Origin: Cristatella mucedo
Taxonomy: Eukaryota; Bryozoa; Phylactolaemata; Cristatellidae
Assembly: GCA_009760855.2 (NCBI GenBank)
Contig: WPIO01000089.1
Span: forward strand, 1,570,001 to 1,634,000
DNA: 64,000 nucleotides
Direction: 5' to 3'
Numbering within the stretch: the stretch's first letter is position 1; each line of letters starts with the position of its first letter. Below are positions 43,367 through 55,410 of the stretch, piece after piece. The position numbers and the translations under genes were made by a program. Under the pieces are notes generated by a model. The model was not told where the DNA came from, did no database searches, and worked only from the letters and a program-made list of their open reading frames with translations.

Positions 43367-45284
43367 TCTGGCGAGGGGCCCGAGAAACTTGTTTCCTGAT
43401 TTGCAGACGGCCTTCCCAAGGTGTCTTGTCAAGGTCGGAAGGCGGTATAGATAGGGCAGGCCTATTTTTGGCAACGAACTAGCCCTGTAAAGTAGCCCTG
43501 AAAAGTCAAATGCAGCTCGCGAATGCACGCTCTGCCTTTCCCCTCTCACAAGAGTGATACGCGTTGAGTACACACTGACTCGAGCAATGAAGGCGACGGT
43601 TGCTCAAATTAGTTGAGCACAAACGATTAAGTTCACGGCCGCTCCAGATCATACCTCTGCGACGGTCAAAAAATTCGAAAGGTCAGGAGTCAAATGCAAT
43701 TGTTTGGGATAGGAAAATATTAGCATGACACAAGATTAGCCTAGCTCAACTGAGATGCTGTTTTACATCTTTGCACGGTCCCTTAAATTTGCAGCATTAA
43801 CACATGAGAGATCATACAAACCTCAATTGGTCACTAAATGTTTACAACTACTATAGAGGAGTCTTGATGAGACATAATTAAATGCAAACATCGGATAGCC
43901 AAGAGATGCACAGCTTCGCAATCGCAATAAGACAGCTGCTGCGGTTTCACAGCATGAGCTCAATAAGTGAAAGCGGTTTGCATAAACGGTCGTGAAAGAC
44001 AGCATTCAGCTCCCAATACTGTAGTTCTTGAGTCAGTTGACATGACGCTGCACAACTGAGTGCTTTTCAGAGAGAACGGACCAGATTCACAAAGCTCCGT
44101 ATCCACGGCATTTCCCTAACGAAATGCATAGCGGAACTTGCCTTGCTTCTCTCGGTAGGGCAAATGATGTAAGGCCGATAGTAAAGAACGGCTCTAGTAT
44201 TTTCCTACGAACTGGCACGGCTGGCCGGTGCACGTCACCGAGCGGCCGAGAGACGCTGAACGCCCGCAGCAAGCAGTGCGACGCGCCGTCAGCAGGGCTC
44301 GCCGAGTTCGCAGGCGGTTGGCCATAGGTTCGAGAAATTACAAGCCGACGAGTCTTGGCAGGGTTTCCCTATCTCGGGCTCGCCTTCAAACATCGTGGAG
44401 GTTCAGCTTTCTCGACTTTCTCGAGGCTCTGCTGTCAACACGCTTCTCGGACCTCGCTTCCCCCCCCCCCACGGTCACGCCGATTACCAACGCTGGACGA
44501 CAGAGCGCTCGGCAGCTGCGTCTCGGGGCTCAGCAAGGAACTCGGTAAATTTGAATTCCTCGATTCCTGAGGTAAGCATGAAACCCTTGTGCGCCATTTA
44601 AATCCTGCGATAAATTGCATAAGCGTATTACTATCTTGCTAGAAGCCATACAAATCCGTAAAAGCGAGACACGCCGGCAGCTGAAGTGCATCCGGCAGGG
44701 TGCCGTTCGCGACGCTGTTTTCTCGGCGCTGGAGAAGCCATGGGACGCGCTGCTCTGCCGGTGGAACTATGGCGTGCCAAAAAAAGTGCTTAGTCATAAC
44801 CATCGTTAAGGCCTCTTTTCTAATAGACCACGAACGAAGGCAATCGAAGTCTGTACCTTGGTCGTAAAAGGAAGCCCACAACTACGGGGTCGAGGTCGCT
44901 AACCTTGACCATACATTACTTCCGCTCCCTTGCGAGCCGTCGTAATAGCTCTCTTGTTGATGTTCGAGTTCTAATTAATCTAGCAGTAGCGCTAGCTTTT
45001 TGCTTGTAGGCACTGATGTGTGCGTACAACCATTTAAGGTTTCATGTGATTAGCGACACTTGCCACTAAGAGCCATTTTCACATGATCCGAGCACAATAT
45101 CCCGCAAAACCCCTCGCTAACCACCCTGATTGTAGTTTTGCGGTCCGTGTCTATTCGGCTTATTAAAAGAAAAATACTGCTTGCTAGAAGCTCACTTTTG
45201 AACAAGGCTGCGAAAAAATACATTGTAGATAAAATATACTGTAATATATTGACTACTATACATTATACTAATTTGGGTGACCGT
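43367..45284. other. 5' flank of NAXE and a CpG-rich patch, no gene seen
   Basis: The frame of NAXE exon 1 stays open to 43606. A GC-rich patch at 44100-44560 could be a promoter. It is far (about 750 bases) from the first NAXE ATG, so it would imply a non-coding first exon. No coding family was recognised. Confidence 0.4.
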
Positions 45285-45450
45285 ACCAATATATTGTACA
45301 GGATTGACAGTATCAATATGTTGTACTGGATTGCTTGACAGTATCAATATGTTGTACCGGATTGCTTGACAGTATACATATATTGTACTTAATTGCTTGA
45401 CGGTATCAATATATTGTACTGGATTTCTTGACAGTATCAATACATATTCT
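45285..45450. repeat. about 32-bp tandem repeat, five copies
   Basis: The unit GACAGTATCAATATATTGTA plus CTGGATTGCTT recurs about five times with point changes (ATGTTG, ATACATA variants). AT-rich words such as CAATATATTG are palindromic. The array ends at the start of a LINE-B copy. Confidence 0.85.
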
Positions 45451-45454
45451 CTCT

Positions 45455-45770
45455 TGCAGGTCCTAAACTGTGGAACTCGCTTCCACAATTCTTACGCAAC
45501 GTCAACGACTCTCCTCCTTCCGATTATGGCACATTCTTTTCAGAAGTCCTGAGCTGCTACTTCCATGCTACTCACTACCTCAACTGCTCTCCTGACTCCG
45601 CTGTGCTTCCCACTTTCTCTTTGTTGCGTGAGACGAAGTCTGTTGACTACCGAATGCGTACCGATAGCCGTGATTGCGCTATACAAAACTCTCCTGCGTG
45701 ATACCCACGTGGTCTTTATGACTTTGTGGAGTTACAGACGGAGATATATACATACATACATACAGCGCTG
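45455..45770 (+). mobile_element. LINE-B 3' end, 5'-truncated
   Basis: ORF2 C-terminal codons (KLWNSLPQFLRNVND, LSCYFHATHYLNC) to the stop at about 45701, then the 3' UTR ACCCACGTGGTCTTTATGAC and GGAGTTACAGACGGAGATAT, with a (TACA)n tail at 45749-45764. Confidence 0.85.
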
Positions 45771-46043
45771 CAGCTACGCGACATGACCATGAAAGATTCG
45801 ATGTTTTATTCCAATCGATCATCGACTCATACCCAGAGTTTGCCTGCCACCACTTTTTAAAAACAATGCAGATATCATCCACAGCAAATATTTGGAAACG
45901 ATCACCGTCAAGATACACACAAAACAAGGATAACGCTCTGATAATTTATGAAAATTTGCTGTGAACAATTGCTGCTGCCTGTATCGCCGGACGCGGAAAA
46001 CGCTGCAGATTATGATGCTCAATTGTATTTTTCTGTGTGAGCA

Positions 46044-46319
46044 CTCAAGCGACAACATGTTGAAGAGAAGAAAGCATGCAGCGACTACATCAACACCCGC
46101 TTCTTACTTCCAACATCAAATGAGGCGGAGAGACTTTTCTCCATGGCGAAGCGAGTGTTTTGTCCTTACCGGCGTAGTATGCAACCCAGAACGTTGGAGG
46201 AGCTGCTTTTTCTAAATAAATACAAGTCACTGTGGAGTTTGGCTCTGATCGCATTGATATTGAACGAAAAAATCTCAGAGACAGCCAATGATAACATAGA
46301 AAACGAACAGGAATATTGA
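46044..46319 (+). pseudogene. hAT-family transposase C-terminal remnant
   Basis: The frame opens after a stop at 46038-46040 and runs 91 codons to TGA at 46317-46319. It contains LLPTSNEAERLFSMAKRVFC and PRTLEELLFLNKYKSLWSL, the C-terminal dimerisation domain of hAT transposases (the usual pattern is a Ser/Glu-rich ERxFS motif, then RxxLxPxxxExLxFLxxN). Nothing upstream in this frame shows the catalytic core, and no terminal inverted repeats were identified. It is therefore a dead fragment of a DNA transposon, or a domesticated exon piece. Low GC compared with the flanks. Confidence 0.8.
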
Positions 46320-46740
46320 GATTTTTGCTGAAAGCACTGCGAAAAATATTGCAGCATACGGTGTGCAATATATTGCATTGGTGAGATAGAATTTTACAAT
46401 ACCTTATATTTTTTGAATTGAATATTGCAATATATTTTATTTTCGAATTAGACATTGCAATATATTGTATTTTGGAATTAAATATTCCAACGTATTTATT
46501 GTTGAACGTCAGAAAATTAAATACAATAACAATATTGTTGTGCGAAGCCTTGCTTTTGAACTCTCGGACAGCTGCTTATGTGATCCCGATCCTACAGAAT
46601 AATGTTCTCACGATTTTGTTCTGCCCTAACAACTACAATATGAAATGGAATGGGAATAGCTGGGCTCATTCAGCTTGGGAGTATCCAGACCACCAGAAAC
46701 ACGCTATACGTACGACCTCCTTCGAAAGATTTTCACTGTA

Positions 46741-46744
<4 letters not shown>
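46320..46744. other. AT-rich sequence with repeated CAATATATTG words
   Basis: ATTGCAATATATT-type words recur at about 46365-46380, 46424-46436 and 46453-46466, and resemble the core of the 45285 tandem repeat on the other side of the hAT fragment. They may mark the transposon ends. Confidence 0.4.
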
Positions 46745-46792
<48 letters not shown>

Positions 46793-46812
46793 TGTGTGTG
46801 TGTGTGTGTGAG
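46743..46812. repeat. (GT)n microsatellite
   Basis: GT dinucleotide run of about 68 bases adjoining a LINE-A tail. Confidence 0.95.
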
Positions 46813-46825
46813 TGAGTAATAATGC

Positions 46826-47541
46826 ACTTGACAATGCACTTGATAAAGGCCCTCAGAGAACTCAATCTCTTTCTAGACGCTTTATATTTGCTACAAAGCG
46901 AAACGCGATTGAATCGTGAGTAATATCATGCTTGATAAACAACATGAATGACACGGTTAGGGGTGACATGCACAGGGTCAGCATGCAAGCGTGGTTAGTG
47001 GCAGCATGCAAAGTGTCAGCACGCATAAGCACAACAAGGACGAATCACAAGGACCCACTAAATGCTGTCCTAAATAGGTGTGTTTTTAAGTTCTTTTTAA
47101 ATGTGGTCAAGTCAAGAGATGTTGTGACGGAAGTCGAGAGTGAGTTTCAGGCTTTGGGAGGATATGAACTAAATGCACGGTCTCCAAAGGGTTTGGGGTT
47201 TGTACGAGGTATTGGTAAACTGTTGGGTTCCGAAAAGTGGGTGGTACGATGCTTGGCCTGGTGGGAGAGTAGATTTGAGAGATATGCTGGAGCCAAAGAA
47301 TGAAGTGACCTCAAAGTGAGCGACAAAGCCTTGAAGTAGATCCGTTGCTCGACTGGTAGCCAGTGCAGGTCGGCGAGAGGTGGTGTGATGTGGCAACTGC
47401 GACGCTCACGACAGACAAGCCTAGCTGCGGAGTTTTGCACCAGCTGTAATCGCCTGATTACACATGCCGGTAGGCAAGCAGTGAGCAAGCAGTGAGTTAC
47501 CAAAGTCAAGATGGGGTGTCACAAATGCATGGACCAAATTA
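46826..47541 (-). mobile_element. LINE-A, 3' portion, interrupted copy
   Basis: Antisense tail and stem-loop (ACTTGATAAAGGCCCTCAG, TCTCTTTCTAGACGC), 3' UTR, and the ORF2 C-terminus (47509-47147 minus: SAARLVCRERRSCHITPPLA, LHSLAPAYLSNLLSHQ). It continues at 47806 beyond an inserted LINE-B end. Confidence 0.85.
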
Positions 47542-47544
47542 GAC

Positions 47545-47805
47545 GATGTAATGTAATGTATCTCCGTCAGTAACTCAACAAAGTCATAAAGACCCTGTGG
47601 GTGTTACGCAGGAGAGTTTTGTATAGCGAACTCACAGCCTAAGCGGCTTTCGGTACGCATTCGGTAGCCAACAGACTTCGTCTCACGCAACAGAGAGAAA
47701 GTGGGAAGCATAGCAGAGTTAGGAGAGCAGTTGAGGTAGTGAGTAGCATAGAAGTAGCAGTTCAGGACCGCTGAAAAAGATGTGCCATAGTTCGCAGTTG
47801 GAGGC
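47545..47805 (-). mobile_element. LINE-B 3' end inserted into LINE-A
   Basis: LINE-B end with TACAT-type tail (TGTAATGTAATG on plus), GGGTGTTACGCAGGAGAG and ORF2 C-terminal codons. It is flanked on both sides by LINE-A in the same orientation, whose ORF is split between its HNIAKI and LVPAFVT blocks. Confidence 0.85.
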
Positions 47806-48391
47806 CAAATTTTAGCAATGTTATGTAACTGAAAGTAGGTAGACTTGACTGTGGAGCTGGTGTGGTTGTCTAACGAGAGGTCACTTTGGAACATGACATC
47901 TAGATTTCGAGCTGATTCAGCAGGAGATATGCTGGCAGAGCCATTTGTTAGCCTCAGCCTTTCCAATTTCTGAATCACACTGGGTTTGTGCATAACTAGT
48001 AAGTTAGTTTTACCATCGTTTAGTTGCAGAGAATTTGCTGCCATCCATGTGTGGATGTAATCAATACTTGCAGCAAGAAAGTTGAGAGAATTCGACGTGC
48101 TCAAAGGCTGGGAGATATCAAAGCAAAGGTACAACTGAGTGTCATCCGCATAGAAGTGAAATCCTAGATTATGCTTATCAATCACATCAGCAAGAGGGAG
48201 AGCATAAACCGTGAAAAGAACCGGACCTAGCACGGAGCCCTGAAGTACCCCATATTTCAGATGTACCTCAGATGGTCTTTGTCCATTCACGTCAATACTC
48301 TGGAGTCTGCCACTGAGATAGGACCTGAACCACTGCAGAGCAGTGCCAGTGATGCTCAGGCGAGATGAGAGGCGCTCTAGAAGAACTTTGT
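47806..48391 (-). mobile_element. LINE-A, RT portion of the interrupted copy
   Basis: Minus strand: [53 protein letters not shown] with flanking FHF/TQLYL and LDVMFQSDLSLDNH. This is RT motifs C onward without a stop. The upstream end is a GT microsatellite. Confidence 0.88.
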
Positions 48392-48476
48392 GAGTGAGAG
48401 AGTGTGTGTGTGTGTGTCTTTGTGTCCATGTGTGTTTTGTGCATGCATGCTTGTGTGTATGTGTTTGTTTGTCTTT

Positions 48477-48535
<59 letters not shown>

Positions 48536-48552
48536 TGAGCGTGTGTGTGTGC
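48392..48552. repeat. (GT)n microsatellite, compound
   Basis: GTGTGT runs at 48400-48416, 48453-48460 and 48479-48532, with GCATGCATGC in between. On the minus strand it provides the false His/Thr N-terminus of the chimeric LINE frame. Confidence 0.93.
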
Positions 48553-50540
48553 TGATGTGTATGCTGCACAGAGCGCTTCTAGGAAGGCCATTGAATGACC
48601 GCCATTACTGAACCCACTTATTGTATGCATTTAAAGCTCATCGATCGCAGACGATGGCTTCTACGAATAACTAATTGATTATGGTTGATCCAAGGCTTGC
48701 ATACGATACCTCCAGAAGACCTGGCTGCTTCGACAAGGCACTCGTGACTGAGCTCACATAACAGAAAATTAGTCGAGTTTCTGTTCGGGCCTAAATACGT
48801 ACTGACGTTCAGTACCAAAACAGAAAATTATACATGAAAGTTCACTACATGTTTTTGAGCTTTTCTACTTACTGTATATCAAGATGTGTATGGCACTTTG
48901 TGTCCTAATATAATGCAGTACAATTGCAATAAACCGCTGCATAATCGTGGCTAGCTTACTTCTAATGAAGAAAAACACCAAAACTTTACATAGTGGAACG
49001 CCAAATGGTAGGCCAGTGACTCCCAGGAAGTCAAGTCAAATATTTAGCAATGCTTCTGCGAGTTGTGGCTGGCGTCCATGTCGCTTTCACATTGTATGCA
49101 TTCGAATGGTGAATCTGTGCTGTCATCCTTGCAAAATGGGTGCACTTTTGACGTGAGTTGGTGACTATTATTGCGTGTAATTTGCATTTTTTGTGTTTTT
49201 TAGTTCTATCACGAGTCTGGAACCCAGTTGGCCCTGAAAAAAGCTGCTGTTCTAATTGGAAAACAAATTCTGATTCCTATTAGCTGATCGTATAACTGTC
49301 CATGTATACATGAAATGTCATGGGTAATTGCGTGCTCTGTAGTCACGAAATGGCATAGACATGCTGTTACACCTCCACACCAGGCGGTCTTGTCGCTATA
49401 GTTTTTAAAGGAAAACCATGGTCTTCTGCCTTAAGTCTCCTTGTCGGCAATGAGTTTGGTGCCCATATTTATATTCGCCTGTGCGTATATAATAGTTTCT
49501 AGCGTCTCCTGACACAAATCAAAATAGCGACAGGTCATCGTGGTGTATTTGGCCGGATGCATCCCATATCCGAAATGTATTCCACTTCACGGAAGCTTTA
49601 CTGCGGCTCACTTGTTGCTGGTGAGCCGAGGAAGTAATCGGAGCAACCTTTCACCTTTCTGGAGCTGAGCGATAGGAGATATCTCGCCGTCCTTAATTAT
49701 TCTTCCCTTAAACTGGGCTCCAGCGACAAACATCTCAGCCCAAGTTTCAGAAACCAAGTGTAACTTGAAGCGGAAGACGCAGCGCATTATAAATACCCCT
49801 CGGTATCTCTGTGACGTCAATGAGAGGAACAAGAAGTCGCTACGCTCTTTCACCCTCATAACCCTCCCGAGAAGCGCATCCTAGCGCGTTGCGTGTCGCG
49901 GCACTTTGGGGCAAGCTGTTTGGGACAAGCAGGGCTCGTTTGGAGCGAGGATGTCTATTTATAAAGCTTTCGCATCCATTTGTAAAGCTTTCGCATCCAT
50001 TTGTCCTGCCAGAGAATCGAAGGTGATGAAAAGGCTTAACCTTTGCCCTATCGAAGGTGTAACCAACTGTCCACGAATGTACCGCCCGATGTGCTGTTTT
50101 ATGCAGGCAGCCTGCATCCATTCGGAATTGCAGCAATCGCAAATGAAGGCGGTCGGCTAGAAACCGATTCCGCTGCGAAATGCATGTAACTTGCACGGAC
50201 GGTCGTGTGGCAAGACCGAAAGCGTGCCAGTTTTACCAGTTTTACACCACAGTTTCGCTTCGCTGCAGCGGAGGAACTTTGTTAGGTTCAGCAATTTGTC
50301 AAGAAAAGCAACTTCATATATTTTCTTTGGTTTTATGCACAGAGCACAGACCAAGATTACCATTTCGAGAACGATGCGTCTGCGGTGGACGATCCAATGG
50401 ATGGACCGCCGGCGGCTCCTTTTCTAGACTCGATCCCATAGCTATCAATCAAAATCATTAGCAGATCAGCCCTCAATTCCGCCTGACCCGAGCGAACTAG
50501 AAAATATATTTAAACTTAGATGAAGTCCTTCAGGCGGGAA
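48553..50540. other. no supported gene
   Basis: Unremarkable composition. It includes a direct repeat TATAAAGCTTTCGCATCCAT / TGTAAAGCTTTCGCATCCAT (49960-50001). Frames of 60-118 codons show no family features. Confidence 0.4.
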
Positions 50541-50546
50541 TATATA

Positions 50547-50592
50547 CACACACACACATATACACATATATATATATATATATGTATATATG

Positions 50593-50624
<32 letters not shown>

Positions 50625-50662
50625 TATATACATATATATGTATATATATATATATATATATA
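50547..50662. repeat. (TA)n/(TATG)n microsatellite with symmetrical halves
   Basis: CACACACA then TA runs broken by TATGTATATA and TACATATA; the sequence is self-complementary over most of its length. Confidence 0.9.
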
Positions 50663-52545
50663 AGCCAACATGTCAAACAGACTGATGCGTCACGCTAATA
50701 GTTGAAAAGAGAAATTTAACCCGTCTAGTAGTTACACGGCCAGAGTTTGCCTAGTCTAGCTCCTTCCCATTTTTTCAGATCAACATAGACAGTAGAAGCG
50801 ATGTACGCATTTTCCTGCCCGCGAGTTGGGGAGGGGGCGGTGGTAGTTTGAGAGTCTATCTAGGCTTTCCATCCTTTTTCTTCTCTGCGACAAGCCTCCC
50901 GCAATCGCGCCTGCGGTACGCCTTCGCGACCTCGCCCTGACCTCGCCCTGACCTCGACGAGTCGAGGCAGCCTCTCTCTCTCACCTGAGCGGAGGCCGCC
51001 TCGCTGGACGGTGCAGCTGCCGACGCTGCCGCAGGCAGACGCTCGCCGGCTGTAACGAGTCGCGTGGAGCAGAAAGCGAGCGAGCCTGTGCCGGCCGCCC
51101 GATGCGAGAGGCGTGCGCGCGCGCGCGCACGCCTTTGCCACCGCTTCGATCAATTTAAAAAAACTCGACGGGAGAGCTGCGGCTCGCTGCGGCGAATGCT
51201 CGCGGCCGCGCGCTGCGTCGCGTCGACCGCTGCGCTGCTGCGCGAGCACCGCGAAAGCTCTTGGCCAAAGGTGCGCGTTTGCATCGCTCTCGCGTTTAGC
51301 TGGGTGGTTTCGGGCCGAGGCGACGAGCGGATCGCGCGCTCCGGAGCGCGCGCGCTCCGCTCCGGAGCGCGCGGCTGCGGTGGCTGCGGGTGGCGGCGCA
51401 GCCACGCTTGCGCTCTCGCCGCTTTCGCCGCGTCGTCATTGATCCGGTCAATTGGCACTCGTTGAAAGGCGCGGGTTCCTTGAAAAGGAAAGCTCTCAAT
51501 AGAAGCGGCCGACTGCCGTTTGTTGCTGCGAGGCGCCGGGTGAATGCATTAGCGGCGCGCTCGCGCCGCGCGCCGCTGTTTTTTGCCTCGGCACGCCATT
51601 GTCGCGGCGGCGGCGGCCCGAAGCACCCGCCCGTGCTGAGGCGGAACACGTGGCCATTCGTGCGCGGCGTCGGCGGTGCAGGTGGGCGGGCGCCACCGTG
51701 GGTAGCCTAGCAGCGTTCGGCTGCTCTACGCCCGTCCGGATATCCGCCAGTGCACGAGCGGTGCAAGAGCGCTTCGTCGTCGTCGTCGTCGTCGCCGCCG
51801 CCGCTGAGCCGCGTCGGATCGCTAGCTCTACTTCGTTTGCTCAAGCGACGTAGCTGGTAGTTGACGCGCCAGCCTCGCTGCTTGGTGGTGAATGCGAACT
51901 GCTGCTGCCCTCAAAGGTAAGCCGCTCGCAGCGGTTGGAGCTTTCGCACTCACGCCTCGCGCGTAGCGCGCCAGAGCGTACGCGCGTTGTCAAGGTTGCC
52001 GCCGTCGTCATCGTCGCGGCCGTCTAGAGCTTCGGAAAGAGGCCTTTTGGTCAGCGCTTTCTGCAAGCTGTACGCGAGGCATTTTTCCCCGTCGTGAGCT
52101 CTCGCAATCCATCCAGCTTAAACGCCTTCGACTTCGGCTGTCGCGAAGCGCTAAGACCTAGCCTGCATCCGGCTGCTTCCGGCCAAGCGTCCAACTACCT
52201 GAAGAATCGGCAGATTCCCGACTTCTCGCTGTAGAGGGTCAGTTAGAAAGCTCCGCCTCGCTGTTGCAATGCAATTTTGGGGGGGGGTGGGCTCGTAATA
52301 GCGGGCGGGAGGGGGAGCACGTGTTTTCAAAGATAGGAATCGGCATCGGATACTTCGCCGAACTGCACCGCAGCAACGTGCAGCCGAATGGAGCGGCGTA
52401 ACTTACACTCGACCTTTCGCGAGTTAAAAAATGCTGAACCACGCCGCCGCTAGTGCCTTCGCCGGCGTTCGCTCGCTGCCGCGCGTTTCCTGACCGGGAC
52501 GACAATCGCCACGCGAGAGTCAAGTAAACTCGATCGAGATCACAT
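50663..52545. other. CpG island, no supported gene
   Basis: From 50870 to 52060 the sequence is very CpG-rich, with the palindromes CGCGCGCTCCGGAGCGCGCG near 51333-51352 and GCTCCGGAGC near 51359-51368, and a (GTC)n run at 51774-51800. Open frames on both strands are composition effects. Possible promoter. Confidence 0.4.
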
Positions 52546-52692
52546 CGCCGTGATGGCACACTTAGTAAGGCGGTTGCTGTTCACGACCTCATTCCCGAGG
52601 TCGTCGGTTCGAATCCTGCGGTGGGTGATTCTCTATCGCCGCTGCAAGCGGTGGTGATAGCCGTAAAGGCTCTTCTGCCGCTATACAAAATT
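52546..52692 (+). mobile_element. SINE-2 copy, best preserved
   Basis: A tRNA-like head with B-box GGTTCGAATCC (52603-52613) follows TCCCGAGGTCGTC. The body GGTGATAGCCGTAAAGGCTC and the tail TTCTGCCGCTATACAAAAT follow. The AGCC/GGCT hairpin in the tail differs from that of SINE-1. Confidence 0.75.
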
Positions 52693-53750
52693 GGCCGTTA
52701 AATCAGCTAGTATTTCTTCTATCGCTGCACTCGAGATTGGCGATGTAATTGCGAATCATGCTCTAGGCAGAGAAAGGAGAGACTAAATTCCGCTCGCTAT
52801 AATGCCCACTTGTTGGCATTGCGGTAAGGCGCTGTCAGACGATACATTTGCCGCATGCGTCTTGCGCTGTCTTACCTGCTTGCCTGGCTGGTTGCAAGCC
52901 TACTCAGACTAGCCTGCCTCGAGTGCGTTTTCAGGCGTAGCTATTCGACGCCTAAGGCAAGTACGCCAAAGCGCTGCAGAGCTGCTGGATTGTTGCTTGC
53001 TTATGTAACGGTACTCAAAAGCCGTCAAGTGAGCGAAAGTGAACAGTGCGAACTATCGCCAACTGCGGGCCGCCGCCGCCGCCGCCGCCGCCGGTTCTCG
53101 ATGCTGCCCTCGCAGAAGCGGGCGCTAGGCCAGATGTGCAGGATAAACTCTACCCGCGGTTTCTTGGAATTCCTTCGCTGACGCCGCCTCCCGGTGCTCC
53201 CGGGCTTTCCTCGCAGTCCGAGCTCTCGCAGGCCACAGCCTGAGCCGCACCAGTAGCCGCAGCTGTCGAATCATGCAATGCCTTGAAAGGCGTGAACGAA
53301 AGGCAGACGCGATGTCGCATCACCGGAAGCGCACTCGAATTCAAAGCTACGCCTCAGAGATTCGAAGCACAATTTTCTCAAGCGCAAGTAACGGCGGCTC
53401 GATAAGCTGAACGCGCCGAGTTGAAGCGAAGGAGATGCCGCAGCGACAGTTCGTTCGTGCGAGCGAGCGTTCGCTCGCTGCAGCAATAGGCGGCCGTAGA
53501 TTCTTGCGCTGCTTGTAGCTCTCGGCGTTCACGCCGTTTGGGGGCCAGGTGCGTGCACCTAATCGGCTTCGCAGTCAAAGGCTTTGCACCTCGAGCGACG
53601 CTACGACGGAATACCAGCGTCGCCGCCTCCGCCGCCGCCTACGCGCCGGTAGCGAATTATCGCCCCACCTTCTCTCGTAAAGAGAAGAGGCGTGGCAGGA
53701 ATGCCAATTGTTACTATTAGCCAGCCGTCCTTATACATACATGCCTGCAT
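52693..53750. other. no supported gene
   Basis: Contains a (GCC)n run at 53069-53092. A plus frame 53090-53242 (VLDAALAEAGARPDVQDKLY) looks protein-like but starts on GTG within the repeat and has no clear acceptor. Confidence 0.35.
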
Positions 53751-53764
53751 ATATTCCGCTTATG

Positions 53765-53930
53765 CAGGTATATACGTATATACAAATATAACACATATAC
53801 GGAATAAATACATATTGAATAATATATGCATATATGTATACATATATATGTATATGTGTATGTGTGTTTGTGCGTGCGTGCGTGCATGTGTGTGTGTGCG
53901 TGCGTGCGTGCGTGCGTGTGTGTGTATTAC
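53765..53930. repeat. TA and (GTGC)n/(GT)n microsatellites
   Basis: ATATATAC-type sequence then TGTGTGCGTGCGTGCGTGCG runs. Confidence 0.9.
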
Positions 53931-54317
53931 TCATTTTTATTCCGCCCTAAGAGAACTTTGAATTTTGAACTTTGAAGAATGCTTTCCCATCTTTGATGAC
54001 CGCTAACTGGTCAAGTTTGAAGATCGAATGGTCGCTCATAATTCCGTGCTTCATTATTAACATGTAGCCAGCCAGTATCCCCCGCGTCGTGTTTGACATT
54101 CCATTGCGTGTGCCAAAAGCCCGTAACCACCGTAGTGACTGACTGCCACTGCAGCAGGATGAGCACGTGTCAGCGTGTCGCACGCTTCGCGCTTAAACGC
54201 TATCCAATCGGCTCGCAAGGTTCGCTCAGTGAAGCGAGGCCGAAAGAAAGAAATTGAACCGGCAGCGAGTGGAGGGTCGTTGAGACTGCGCCACTGCGGT
54301 ATCGTCCTGTCACATCC

Positions 54318-54740
54318 TGTCACTCACTTTTAGGTTCCTTTCTTCTTTGGCTCCAGTCTACCTATCAGATCTGCTCCCCCACCAGGCATCGCAACGCCCG
54401 CTTCTCAGAATGTAATTGTTTAACTAAACCTCGTACAAACTTCAAATCCTTTGGGAGCCGTGCCTTTAGTTAGTATGCTCTCAAAGCCTGGAACTCACTC
54501 CCGACTTGCGTCGCGACATATTCTGACTTGACCCATTTAAAAAGAACTTAAAAACGCACTTATTTATGACAGCATTTAGTGGATCCCTGCGATTCGTCTT
54601 TTGTGTGCTCATGCGTGCTGGCACTATGCACGCTTCCACTAACCATATTTGCATGGTGACTAACAGCAAATGTAAAGTTCCTAGATAGAAATTGAGTTAT
54701 ATGAGGGCGCTATAACAAATTTATTATTATCACTATATAG
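54318..54740 (+). mobile_element. LINE-A 3' end, 5'-truncated, decayed
   Basis: ORF2 C-terminus with stops (GGAACTCACTCCCGACTTGC, ATTTAAAAAGAACTT), 3' UTR and stem-loop (AGTTCCTAGATAGAAATTGA, TATGAGGGCGCTATA), ending in TTATTATTATC. Confidence 0.82.
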
Positions 54741-55200
54741 CACTCTAAAATTTAGTACAGCTATATATGGTATACGATAGGAGACTGTTTAGTGCATGCA
54801 TTTCACTCCGGAGAGATAAAAAGCAAATTCAAACCTGACACGTTAAAGAGGGCACGATTGTTGTTCGTGAAAAACCAATAGGCGACGCGCATGCGCGACG
54901 CCTACGCTGCAGACGGGCGTATTTGAGCGAGTGCCCATAGCCTTGACTAGATCCTAAGAACGTCGCCAAGAAGCAGCTAAAGTGCCCATTGTATCGTTTG
55001 ACTGGAGCGGGGTCGCACAGAAGGTAGAAGAGGCGGCTGGACAGCGTGAATCAGAGGCTGGAAGAAAGAGCCGCTCTCGCCGGCAGATAACATCGCGCGG
55101 GAGACACTGGACGGAAGAAGTAGCAGCCACACAAAACTTTGCGATTTTTTATGAGCAGATGCTTGTGCCAAAATATAAAAATGATTATTTACTTCGCTTT
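54741..55200. other. no gene seen
   Basis: Mixed composition; no motifs or repeats recognised apart from ACGCGCATGCGCGACGCC near 54887. Confidence 0.35.
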
Positions 55201-55204
55201 AAAT

Positions 55205-55297
55205 TTATAAAAATATATATATATACGGATATATATATATATCCGTATATATATAAGTACAGATACATATATACACATGTACATCTGTACTTATACG

Positions 55298-55330
<33 letters not shown>

Positions 55331-55347
55331 TTATTTGTACTTATATG

Positions 55348-55410
<63 letters not shown>

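Noticed and set aside
43323-43573. NAXE start at 43573
   Set aside because: That codon is GTG. The first in-frame ATG is at 43366; the upstream frame is kept only as a possibility.
47604-48569. 321-codon minus ORF as a novel gene
   Set aside because: It is LINE-A RT joined to an inserted LINE-B end, with a microsatellite-derived N-terminus.
52554-52640. Functional tRNA gene (B-box GGTTCGAATCC)
   Set aside because: No closing acceptor stem or proper cloverleaf. The same unit with the same tail recurs elsewhere, so it is a SINE.
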